A stretch of 64,000 nucleotides of DNA from Frankia umida. Its GTDB lineage: Bacteria; Actinomycetota; Actinomycetes; Frankiales; Frankiaceae. Where the stretch lies: NCBI RefSeq assembly GCF_023242945.1, contig NZ_JALKFT010000003.1, positions 62,001-126,000 of the forward strand, given 5' to 3'. The position numbers were made by a program, and so were the translations under genes. Below the pieces are notes generated by a model that was not told the origin of the DNA, did no database searches, and worked only from the letters and a program-made list of their open reading frames with translations. Positions within the stretch are counted from its first letter, which is position 1. Every line of letters starts with the position of its first letter. Of this stretch, positions 1-7,364 are shown piece by piece.

Positions 1-59
1 CTGCTCGTGCTCTTACAGCCGGTGGCCGGGTCCGCGATGGCGAGCGGTTGGCCGCTCAT
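1..59 (-). CDS. nifB: NifB, FeMo-cofactor biosynthesis radical SAM protein (first ~19 codons only)
   Basis: An ATG at 59-57 overlaps the nifZ stop codon as ATGA and opens a frame that runs off the left edge, reading MSGQPLAIADPATGCKSTS. Nothing catalytic is visible. The assignment rests on position: nifB follows nifZ in Frankia nif clusters, and the Cys/Ser-rich start resembles the N-terminal tail before the radical SAM domain. NifB makes the NifB-co precursor of FeMo-co from [Fe-S] clusters and SAM. The 4-base overlap implies translational coupling to nifZ. Identity is inferred, not shown. Confidence 0.55.
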   Translation of the reverse strand, partial: MSGQPLAIADPATGCKSTS

Positions 60-565
60 ACCTGGTCCTCGTCGAAACCGGTCACCGCCGACACCGCGAC
101 CGCGTCCCCGTCCTTCCTGCAGTTGGACGAGCCGTGCTTGCAGCCACCACCATGCCCGTCGCCGTGCCCACCGCCATGCCCACCGCCGTGGCCATCCCCG
201 TGGCCCGTGCCCTGGACGGTGGCGAGCTCGACGATGGCCGGGGGCTGCGCCGACCCGGCCTCGGCCGGGGTGCGCGACGGCGGGGTCGACGGCGTGGAGG
301 CCTGGGCTGCGAGCGGGGCGCCGTCATCGTCCACGGGCACCGCGAGCTCACGCTCCAGGGCGCCGACGATCCGGCCGCTGCGGAACGCCACCGCGTAGAC
401 GATGTGTTCCTGGAGGTAGAGGCCGACGTTGATGACCTCGCCGATGGTGCCGGCCTCGACGATCACTTCGCCGATGGCGACTTCAGGGTCCGGGTAGGTC
501 CCGTCGTTGCGCAGGTCCTTGACAGTGCAGACCACGTCGCCGACGTTGTAGACGTTGCTGGTCAT
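56..565 (-). CDS. nifZ: NifZ, P-cluster maturation factor with a His/Gly-rich tail
   Basis: The 169-residue protein starts at the ATG at 565, overlapping the nifW stop as ATGA. Residues 1-75 form the NifZ domain (VGDVVCTVKDLRNDGTYPDP, then a beta-rich GEVINVGLYLQEHIVYAVAF stretch). NifZ family proteins help assemble the second P-cluster of the MoFe protein. After a Pro/Ala linker the C-terminus holds repeated G-H-G-D/G units (about residues 120-145), then a Cys-Lys-His and another Cys. That tail is not part of the core domain and looks metal-binding. It is one of the coupled 3' genes of the nif operon. Confidence 0.9.
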   Translation of the reverse strand: MTSNVYNVGDVVCTVKDLRNDGTYPDPEVAIGEVIVEAGTIGEVINVGLYLQEHIVYAVAFRSGRIVGALERELAVPVDDDGAPLAAQASTPSTPPSRTPAEAGSAQPPAIVELATVQGTGHGDGHGGGHGGGHGDGHGGGCKHGSSNCRKDGDAVAVSAVTGFDEDQV

Positions 566-972
566 CGGGCCTCCTCCGGCTGCTCGGTCGGTGCGGACGG
601 TGCGGACGGCGGGGTCTGGCCCGGCCGCTGCACGGTGATCTCGGATGACGGCACGAAGGACCCCTGCGGTGCGCGGTCCTTGAGCACCTTGAAGACGCGG
701 TGGTCGAGCGCGGTCGCGGTGAGGAACGACTCGTACGACCGGATGAGCGCGGCGCGGTACGCGGCCAGCAACGTCTCCGGGTCGGCCTGGTCGCCGCCGG
801 CGGCCTCGAGCACCTTCACCCGCTCGCCGCCGAACACCCGCAGGATGTGCAGCCGGTTGACGGCGACGACCCGCGGGTCGACCTCGACCTCCAGCAGGTC
901 GAAGTACTGCTCGGCGGTGGTGCACCGGTAGAAGTGCGCGAGCCGCTCGGCCGGGGTGGCGGTGGCGGTCAT
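562..972 (-). CDS. nifW: NifW, nitrogenase-stabilising/protective protein
   Basis: The 136-residue protein has the NifW pattern: an N-terminal helical segment containing AEQYFDLLEVEVDPRVVAVN, the signature HILRVFGG, and a C-terminal LDHRVFKVLKD followed by a Pro-rich tail. NifW associates with MoFe protein and contributes to full activity or oxygen protection; its exact chemistry is unsettled. The start overlaps the preceding DUF683 gene by four bases (ATGA) and the end overlaps nifZ likewise, so it is translated as part of the nif polycistron. Confidence 0.9.
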   Translation of the reverse strand: MTATATPAERLAHFYRCTTAEQYFDLLEVEVDPRVVAVNRLHILRVFGGERVKVLEAAGGDQADPETLLAAYRAALIRSYESFLTATALDHRVFKVLKDRAPQGSFVPSSEITVQRPGQTPPSAPSAPTEQPEEAR

Positions 973-1187
973 GCCGACGCCCCCCTGGTGGCCTGGGCGT
1001 CGAGCTTGCTCTGCAGCACGGCGATCTCGGCGTAGGCGTCGTAGGTGCGCTGGGCGACGTCGAGGATGTTCTCCCAGCCCAACGGCAGTTCCTCGGACAG
1101 GTCGTGCAGGTCGAGCTTGAGCTGCGAGGCCCTGGAGTTGAGCTTGCGCAGCCGCTTGAGCTCCTCGGCGGCGGTCTCAGGCGTCAT
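969..1187 (-). CDS. CCE_0567/DUF683-type small nif protein
   Basis: This 72-residue, mostly helical protein (LKRLRKLNSRASQLKLDLHD, then LPLGWENILDVAQRTYDAY) matches the small DUF683/CCE_0567 family that sits between nifX-DUF269 and nifW in many diazotrophs. A cyanobacterial member is reported as a small helical metalloprotein; its role in nitrogenase assembly is undefined. It overlaps the DUF269 gene by 11 bases and nifW by four. It corresponds to the small orf usually drawn next to nifW in Frankia nif maps. Confidence 0.85.
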   Translation of the reverse strand: MTPETAAEELKRLRKLNSRASQLKLDLHDLSEELPLGWENILDVAQRTYDAYAEIAVLQSKLDAQATRGASA

Positions 1188-1620
1188 CGCGGGTCACCTC
1201 GCGGTACTGGTCGATGACCTTGGTCGCGCCGATGACCAGCGACTCGCCGCGGGCGCCGAGCTTGTCGAGCGAGTCGAAGCCGAAGCGCTGGATGTCGCGC
1301 AGGGCCTCGTCGACCACCACGAGACGGCCGGCGAAGATGATCACACGGCCGAAGCCCTCGTGGTTCAGGTCGAGGATCGCGACGGTGAACGCACCGGTCG
1401 CCTTCTCGGTGGCGGCGGCGACCGCCTGGTAGAACGACCGCACCCGGGCCTCGGTGGCCGCTTCGAGGTCGCAGGCCGCCGGGATCGCCCGGCGCTGCTC
1501 CTTGGTCAGGACGAAGGGCGCGAGCATCTGCTCGTCGCTGAACCGGCTGAGCTGGCCGTAGGTGTCACCGGCGCGGGTCTGGGCGACCAGGTCACGCAGG
1601 AATCCGGACATCTCAGTCAT
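1177..1620 (-). CDS. NifX-associated nitrogen fixation protein (DUF269)
   Basis: The 147-residue protein carries the DUF269 core: an N-terminal SGFLRDLVAQTRAGDTYG-type helix, a central basic helical region, and a C-terminal GFGRVIIFAGRLVVVDEALR strand-helix followed by FGFDSLDKLGARGE. The family is nearly always encoded beside nifX and is assumed to act in FeMo-co trafficking or NifEN maturation, without a defined reaction. Its ATG overlaps the nifX stop by four bases. Confidence 0.88.
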   Translation of the reverse strand: MTEMSGFLRDLVAQTRAGDTYGQLSRFSDEQMLAPFVLTKEQRRAIPAACDLEAATEARVRSFYQAVAAATEKATGAFTVAILDLNHEGFGRVIIFAGRLVVVDEALRDIQRFGFDSLDKLGARGESLVIGATKVIDQYREVTRDDA

Positions 1621-2051
1621 GCGGCATCTCCTTTGAGCACCGCGCTGACGCTGCGGGTCCAGTTCTGGGCGGGTGGCGTCTGCGGTTCACGGCCCTTCAT
1701 CACCTTGCGCAGCCAGGGCGGCGGGGTGCCGGCGAGGGTGGTGACGTACCGGTCGAGCAGCTCCGGGATCGGCGTGCCCTTGAGCACCTTCACCGGGTGG
1801 ATCTTCGCCTTGATCACCCGTGCGGCGGCCGTGCCACCGATGTCGCAGATGTTGAGGATCGCGCAGTCCAGGACCGCGGAGAGCCTCGTCTCGATCTTGT
1901 TTTCCTCGTCCTCGGAGGCCTCGTCGAGCAGCCGGCTCTCCAGCAGCCGCGACCCCTCGGGGCTGACCTCGTAGATGTCGAACCGTCGGCACCAGCCGAA
2001 GTGGCTGTCCACGGCGGTGCCGTCGCCGGTCGCGAAAGCGATCTTCAACAC
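1617..2051 (-). CDS. nifX: NifX, FeMo-cofactor precursor carrier
   Basis: The 144-residue protein has the NifX/NafY/dinitrogenase-cofactor fold from its first strand (MLKIAFATGDG, then DSHFGWCRRFDIYEV) through the acidic segment EDEENKIETRLSAVLDCAIL and the GGTAAARVIKAKIHPVKV strand. NifX binds NifB-co and the VK-cluster and shuttles them to NifEN. The start overlaps the end of nifN by seven bases and the stop overlaps the DUF269 start, giving tight coupling of the assembly genes. Confidence 0.92.
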   Translation of the reverse strand: MLKIAFATGDGTAVDSHFGWCRRFDIYEVSPEGSRLLESRLLDEASEDEENKIETRLSAVLDCAILNICDIGGTAAARVIKAKIHPVKVLKGTPIPELLDRYVTTLAGTPPPWLRKVMKGREPQTPPAQNWTRSVSAVLKGDAA

Positions 2052-3811
2052 GGTGACTCCTGGAACAGATCGTCGAGTTCATCGGGGTCGGCCGTGGCGC
2101 GGGCCTGGTGGGGCAGGTCCGTCTCGGACCACCCACCGCTCGCCGCGGATTCGGTCGACGCAGTGCCATGGCCGGCGGCGCTGCGGCCGCCAGTGCCATG
2201 TCCGGCGGTGTCATGGCTGGCAGCGGTGTGGCTGGCAGCGGTGTGGTCGAGCACACGGTTGGCCGCGTCCAGCAGCAGGCGCAGGCTGCCGGTGTAACCG
2301 GCGGTGCCGGCGAGCGCCGCTCCCAGGCGATCGACGATCGGGAAGCCGACCGGCAGGTAGGCCGCGCCGAGCCGGTGGGCGACCTCGCGCAGATGGCTGG
2401 AGCCGACCACCAGCTGGGCATCGGCGGCCCGGGCCCGGGTGGTGAACTCGGTCAGGTCACCGAGCACGACCTCGTCGAAGGGCGCGTCGTCGAGGACCGG
2501 GGCGTAGGTGGGCGCCATCGCGGTCACGATCTCGGCGCCGACGTCGCGCAGCAGCGAACCGGCGGCGACCAGGGTGTCCGGCTCGGCGGCGATCGCCACC
2601 CGCACTCCCCCGAGGACGAAGTGCGCGTCCAGCAGTCCGTCGGCGAGCCGTTCGCGGGCTCGGCGCACCATCGTCGGCGCGGTCCGGGTGCTCAGCGACA
2701 TCAGCTCGCTGACCAGCGCGTCCATCTCGGTCAGGCCGGACAGATGCGGGTGGGTGAACAGCCGGGCGCCGGTGCGCGCGGCGAGCAGCTCACCCGCGGG
2801 CGCCGCGCACCCGCCGGCGGCGACGACGGCCCGGGCCCGCGGCAGTCGGCGCAGGTCGGCGACGGTCGTACCACCGGTGGTGGTCGGCTGCCAGGCGGGG
2901 GCGAGGTGACCGTCGACCGAGCTGGACAGGTCCGGGACCAGCAGCGGGGTGAAGCCGAACGAGCGGATCAGCTCGGCGAGCTCGTCCAGGTCGGCGGCGG
3001 TGAGACCGGGACCGGCGAGGACGGCGACCAGGTCTGGGGTGCCCTCCTCGCCGGCGCTACCGGTCTCGCCGGTCGCCCCGGACCGCCGGGTCACGGGCTG
3101 GTCCGGTACGGCTGGGTGGGTGTGCGCGGTGGTGGTACGGACCGACGCCGCAGCGGGGATCGCGCGGACGGCGTCGGCCGGTCGGGGGGGGCTGGCCGCG
3201 GACGCGGCGAGCAGGGCCGTGCGGCCCTCAGCCCGGTCGTCCAGATCCTCGGCGAGCTCGTCGGGGTCGGCGAGGACCAGCTCGTCCGCCGGGATCACCG
3301 CGCGGATCAGGGCCTCGAGCGCGGCGGACCAGCCGTCGGACAGTCCGCCGATGAAGTCCGGGGTCGACACCCCGACGATCAGCGGTGCGGCGTCGGCCTC
3401 GACCCCCGCCTCGGCCGCCGCGCCCGTGTCCGCGTCCGCGTCGGCCCAGGCGGCGAGGTAGGCGCGCAGCTGACCGCCGATGTCCTCACCGGAGACCTCG
3501 GTGACACCCGTGGTCAGCAGGCCGATGATCTCCGGGCGCTGCTTCTTGCGGATGGCGTCGAGGGTGGCGACCATCGACTCGCCGCTACCGAAGACCGCGG
3601 TCACCTCGCTGATCGCCGTGGTCTGCAACGGGATCGGCTCGTTGAAGTGCCGGGTCAGCAGGGCCTTGGCGAACGAGGCGCAGCCCATCGAACCGTGCAT
3701 GATCGGCATGGAGCCGGCGAGGCCGAGGAAGACCATCGCCGCGCCCAGTGGCTGGCTGTGCTTGAGCGGGTCGATCGTCGCGCCCCGCTCGGTCGTGACG
3801 ATCCGCGCCAT
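2045..3811 (-). CDS. nifN: NifN, FeMo-cofactor scaffold beta subunit (expanded)
   Basis: NifN pairs with NifE as the scaffold on which FeMo-co is completed. The N-terminus shows the NifK-like core with GSMGCASFAKALLTRHFNEP and ISEVTAVFGSGESM, followed by the GLLTTGVTEVSGEDIGG segment. At 588 residues it is longer than the usual ~440-470. The excess is Ala/Asp-, Pro/Thr- and Gly/Ala-rich inserts around residues 125-145 and 200-255, plus a low-complexity C-terminus with GTA/SAAG repeats. The start forms TGATG with the nifE stop, so the two scaffold subunits are translationally coupled. Confidence 0.93.
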   Translation of the reverse strand: MARIVTTERGATIDPLKHSQPLGAAMVFLGLAGSMPIMHGSMGCASFAKALLTRHFNEPIPLQTTAISEVTAVFGSGESMVATLDAIRKKQRPEIIGLLTTGVTEVSGEDIGGQLRAYLAAWADADADTGAAAEAGVEADAAPLIVGVSTPDFIGGLSDGWSAALEALIRAVIPADELVLADPDELAEDLDDRAEGRTALLAASAASPPRPADAVRAIPAAASVRTTTAHTHPAVPDQPVTRRSGATGETGSAGEEGTPDLVAVLAGPGLTAADLDELAELIRSFGFTPLLVPDLSSSVDGHLAPAWQPTTTGGTTVADLRRLPRARAVVAAGGCAAPAGELLAARTGARLFTHPHLSGLTEMDALVSELMSLSTRTAPTMVRRARERLADGLLDAHFVLGGVRVAIAAEPDTLVAAGSLLRDVGAEIVTAMAPTYAPVLDDAPFDEVVLGDLTEFTTRARAADAQLVVGSSHLREVAHRLGAAYLPVGFPIVDRLGAALAGTAGYTGSLRLLLDAANRVLDHTAASHTAASHDTAGHGTGGRSAAGHGTASTESAASGGWSETDLPHQARATADPDELDDLFQESPC

Positions 3812-5220
3812 CAGGCCACCCCCGCCACGAGCGTCCCGGGGGCGCCGGGGGTGCCGGCCACCTGGGCGTCCCAGGGGGCGGGCCGGCGGACCTGGTCCCA
3901 GACCGGGTTGGAGATGGCCATGTCCAGGCGGCGGGCGAACTCGACCATGCCGGTGTAGCCCGCGTAGGGGATGTGCCGTTCCTGGTTGATGTCAAGGAAC
4001 GGCAGCCGGCCCTTGAGCGCGGTGTACAGGTTGCGACCACCGGCGACGAGGATGTCGGCCCCGGTCTGCTCAGCCACCCGCAGCAGTTCCCGCGGGCTGC
4101 CCTCACCGATCATCTTCGCGTCGCCAAGCAGCTCACGGATCTTCTCGACGTCACCGTCGGAGCTCTTGGTGATACCGCTGCCGACCACCTCGATCCCGAG
4201 GTCCTGCAGCGCCGAGACGATCGACCAGCTCTTGACACCGCCGGTGTAGAGCACGGCCTTGCGTCCGGTCAGCCGGGCCCGGTAGGGCTCGAGCGCGGCG
4301 TTGGTGGCCGCCTCCTCGACGGTGATGAGCTCCTCGGTGCGCCGGGTGAGGTCGTCGTCGTCGAGCAGACGGGCGAAGCCGCGCAGGGTGTCGGCCATCG
4401 CGCTGGTGCCGTAGAAGCTGCCCTCGAACCAGGGGATGCCGTAACGGTCCTCGAGCCCGCGGGCGAGTCCGAGCAGGGCGCGGGAGCAGACGACCATGGT
4501 CGCCTTCGCCCGGTGGGCCGCGGCCACGTCGCGGTACCGGGCGTCCCCGCTGATGCAGGCCCGCAGCCGAAGGCCCAGGCGGTTCAGCACCGGCAGGACG
4601 TCCCACAGCTCGCCGGCGATGTTGTACTCGCCGATCAGGTTGATGTCGAACGCGCCGGCGTCCTCGGGTTCGACGGTGCCGATGACATGGTCGAGCAGCG
4701 CCTGACCAGCGATCTTGTTGCCGAGGTTCTTGTTACCGAGGAAACCGGGGGCCTCGACCGGGATCACCGGCACGCCGGTGTGCTCGGCGGCGGAGGCGCA
4801 CACCGCACCGAGGTCGTCGCCGATCATCGCGGTGACGCAGGTGGAGTAGACGAAGACCGCGGGGGGCGCGTACCGCTCGACGATCTCGCAGATCGTGTCG
4901 AACAGCCGCTGCTCGCCGCCGAGGACCACGTCGTTCTCGGTCATGTCGGTGGTGAAGCCGTGCTTGTAGAGCGTCGGCCCGGACGACAGGCTGCCTCGGC
5001 TGTCCCAGGAGTTGCCGGCGCAGGCGATCGGGCCGTGGACCAGGTGGGCGCTGTCCACGATCGGAACGAGGGTGATCATCGCACCGTCGAAGGTGCAGCC
5101 GCCGGACGTGCCGCCGGGCTTGGGCTTGGGGCAGCCGGCCCTGCGCTCCTTGGCGCTCTTGGTGTTGTTGGTCTCGCAGCCCGACTCGGTGAACAGAGCC
5201 GCGCGATCTGATGCGGACAT
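3811..5220 (-). CDS. nifE: NifE, FeMo-cofactor scaffold alpha subunit
   Basis: The 469-residue protein matches NifE throughout: an N-terminal Cys-rich segment (ESGCETNN, AGCPKPKPGGTSGGCTFDGA), HGPIACAGNSWDSRGS, the VYSTCVTAMIGDDLGAVC cluster-ligand region and the C-terminal PFLDINQERHIPYAGYTG. With NifN it holds the L-cluster while Mo and homocitrate are inserted. A gap of 302 bases separates it from nifK, the second longest break after nifV within the cluster, so it may have its own promoter or processing site. It is directly coupled to nifN. Confidence 0.96.
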   Translation of the reverse strand: MSASDRAALFTESGCETNNTKSAKERRAGCPKPKPGGTSGGCTFDGAMITLVPIVDSAHLVHGPIACAGNSWDSRGSLSSGPTLYKHGFTTDMTENDVVLGGEQRLFDTICEIVERYAPPAVFVYSTCVTAMIGDDLGAVCASAAEHTGVPVIPVEAPGFLGNKNLGNKIAGQALLDHVIGTVEPEDAGAFDINLIGEYNIAGELWDVLPVLNRLGLRLRACISGDARYRDVAAAHRAKATMVVCSRALLGLARGLEDRYGIPWFEGSFYGTSAMADTLRGFARLLDDDDLTRRTEELITVEEAATNAALEPYRARLTGRKAVLYTGGVKSWSIVSALQDLGIEVVGSGITKSSDGDVEKIRELLGDAKMIGEGSPRELLRVAEQTGADILVAGGRNLYTALKGRLPFLDINQERHIPYAGYTGMVEFARRLDMAISNPVWDQVRRPAPWDAQVAGTPGAPGTLVAGVA

Positions 5221-5522
5221 AGGCCATCCTCGGGAGGGGGCGGTCCTCGGGTGAGGCTGGAACTGCGGTGGAGCTGGAACTGCGGTGGGGCTGGGACTCG
5301 CTGCGGCGGGGGGGCCGGCCGACCCGGGAGGGAGTCGACCGACCCGCCCCGGGGGCGGGGAGTCGGCGCGGATGCGGCTGCGCGGACTCGACCCGCCGGG
5401 GAGTGGTCGGCCGGCCGCAGGGAGCGCGGTGGGCGCGGCCGGTCGACCACGTCTGGTCCGGACGGTCGGCGGCGGGCCGTCGACCGTCCGGAGTCGGGTC
5501 CTGCGCTAGCGGGGACGGACGG
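5221..5522 (-). other. nifK-nifE intergenic region
   Basis: No gene is visible in this 302-base gap. It holds a near-perfect direct repeat of a 16-base GCTGGAACTGCGGTGG-like unit (about 5257-5290) and GC-rich potential hairpins. It could contain a nifE promoter or an mRNA processing site, but no -10/-35 pair is convincing. Confidence 0.4.
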
Positions 5523-7082
5523 TCAGCGGACCGCGTCGTAGCTGTGCGCGGGGGCGTTGCGGTCGAGCTCGTCGAGGATCGTGTTGACGAGTCCGGTGAG
5601 CAGGTGCAGCCCGCCGGTGTATCCGACGATCGGGAACCGGTGCAGGTGGTGCCGGTCGAAGATCGGGAAACCGACCCGGAACAGCGGCGTGTTGGTCTCG
5701 CGGCCGATCCACTTGAGCTGCATCGACCCGATGAGCAGGTCGACCGGCTCGGTGAAGACCAGCGAGCGCAGGTGCCAGAGGTCCTTCTCCGGCCACACGG
5801 TCGCGGCGTCGCCGAACTTGCTGGCGGAGAGCGCCTTCTCCATCCGCGCCTTGAACGTGGAGTCGGCGTTGGTGCTCACGATGTGCACCGGGACCATGCC
5901 GAGCTCGAGCACGAACCGGGTCAGCGCGACGACGAGGTCGGGGTCGCCGGCGATGGCCACCCGCTTGCCGTGCACGTAGGCGCTCGAGTCCGTGATCGCG
6001 TCAACGAGCCGGCCGCGCTCGAGGGTCAGCTCGGCGGGCACCTTGACGTCGGCGGTACGAGCGACGGCGGTGACGAACGCGTCGGTGCCGGTGACCCCGA
6101 TCGGGGTCTCCAGCGTGACCAGCTCCTGCTTCCACACGTCGTTGATGAGCTCGGCGGTGCGGCGCAGGGTGGACTCCTGCAGGATGAAGCTCGCCCGGTT
6201 GAACTTCGCCTGCGCGCCGTCGACCAGGGTGGTGCCACCCGGGTAGAGGTCGTACTCGCCGTCGGCCGGGGAGTCCAGCGACGCGGAGTGGTCGCCCAGG
6301 ATGATCGGGTGGACGCCCATCAGTTCCAGCATCCGCCGGTACTCCCGGTGGTTGCCGACATAGGTGTCGAAGCCCGGGATGATGTTGAGGCGGACCTTGT
6401 CCGACTTCTCGATCTTCGAGGCGTCCGCATCGGCGGACTTCGACAGCGAGTCGAGGATGCCCTTGAGCATCACGTCGTAGCCGTTGATGTGCGAGCCCAC
6501 GAAGCTCGGGGTGTGCGCGTAGGAGACCGGGAAGTCCTGGCTGATCGCCTCCTGCTCGCGCGCCGCGCCGATGTAGGAGAACAGGTCCTCACCGATGACC
6601 TCGGCCATGCAGGTGGTGCTGACCGCGATGTGCTTCGGCTTGTAGAGCGCGGACATGTTGTCCATCGCCTCGACGAGGTTGTTGATCCCGCCGAACACGG
6701 CGGCGTCCTCGGTCATCGAGGTGGACGCGGCGGGCACCGGCTCCTTGAAGTGCCGGGCGAAGTGGCTGCGGAAGTAGGACACGCAGCCCTGCGAGCCGTG
6801 GACCAGGGGCAGCGTGCCCTCGAATCCGAGCCCGGCCAGCACGGCACCGAGCGGCTGGCACGCCTTGGCCGGGTTGACGGTCAGGCTCTCCCGAGCGAAG
6901 TTCTTCTCCCGGTACTCCCAGGTCTGGGTCCACTGCAGGACGCGCTCGACCTCCTCCTTGGAGGCCCCGTTCTCGAACTCGCGCTTGTTCTCGAACTGCT
7001 CCTGGTAGACCTCGTCCCGGAAGACGTCGTTGTGGTCAAGAACCTGCAGTGGGATCGCGCTGGTGTGCTCGGGCGTCGTCAC
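5523..7082 (-). CDS. nifK: NifK, nitrogenase MoFe protein beta subunit
   Basis: NifK is the beta subunit of dinitrogenase and shares the P-cluster with NifD. The cluster Cys signatures are present: GSQGCVSYFRSHFARHFKEP, TEDAAVFGGINNLVEAMDN and STTCMAEVIGEDL. The GTG at 7082 is chosen because a strong GGAGAGGAGG ribosome site lies just upstream and the resulting 519 residues match the family; the open frame extends 49 codons further but that part is low-complexity. The start sequence LDHNDVFRDEVYQEQFENK is typical. It lies downstream of nifD after a 282-base gap. Confidence 0.97.
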   Translation of the reverse strand: MTTPEHTSAIPLQVLDHNDVFRDEVYQEQFENKREFENGASKEEVERVLQWTQTWEYREKNFARESLTVNPAKACQPLGAVLAGLGFEGTLPLVHGSQGCVSYFRSHFARHFKEPVPAASTSMTEDAAVFGGINNLVEAMDNMSALYKPKHIAVSTTCMAEVIGEDLFSYIGAAREQEAISQDFPVSYAHTPSFVGSHINGYDVMLKGILDSLSKSADADASKIEKSDKVRLNIIPGFDTYVGNHREYRRMLELMGVHPIILGDHSASLDSPADGEYDLYPGGTTLVDGAQAKFNRASFILQESTLRRTAELINDVWKQELVTLETPIGVTGTDAFVTAVARTADVKVPAELTLERGRLVDAITDSSAYVHGKRVAIAGDPDLVVALTRFVLELGMVPVHIVSTNADSTFKARMEKALSASKFGDAATVWPEKDLWHLRSLVFTEPVDLLIGSMQLKWIGRETNTPLFRVGFPIFDRHHLHRFPIVGYTGGLHLLTGLVNTILDELDRNAPAHSYDAVR

Positions 7083-7364
7083 CGGACGTCCTCCTCTCCC
7101 CTGGGGGGATGACCCGGGGGGATCTGCATCCCCGGCGGGGCTGATGCCGGCCGCGGCAGCCGCCAGCACCCGTTCCGATCGCCTGCGCCGGCCGTGTTTC
7201 ACGTGGATCATTCGAGCCGGCTGGCTCACGGGGGTGCCGGGTCGCTGGCGGCTGCCTTGCGGCCGGACCTGGCTGACTACTGCTGCCCTGAACGGGCGTC
7301 TACTGCTGGGGCGTCATGCGCCCGGGTGCCGCCGGGGCGGCGGTGGGGTGCGGCCCACCGAGGA
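7083..7364 (-). other. nifD-nifK intergenic region
   Basis: This 282-base gap is long for an interval between the two MoFe subunit genes. No separate gene is credible in it. It contains the parS-like palindrome described separately and several GC-rich inverted segments that could stabilise or attenuate the mRNA. Confidence 0.4.
7195..7210. promoter_or_regulatory. parS-like ParB-binding site
   Basis: TGTTTCACGTGGATCA matches the bacterial parS consensus TGTTTCACGTGAAACA at 14 of 16 positions, with one half-site intact. parS sites cluster around oriC in actinobacteria, and this window runs toward the origin. The position between nifK and nifD is non-coding. Binding is inferred only from the match. 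Confidence 0.5.

Noticed and set aside
2108..3958. 616-codon plus-strand ORF opposite nifN
   Set aside because: It is a shadow of the minus-strand nifN/nifE codons in very GC-rich DNA; it has no family signature or ribosome site.
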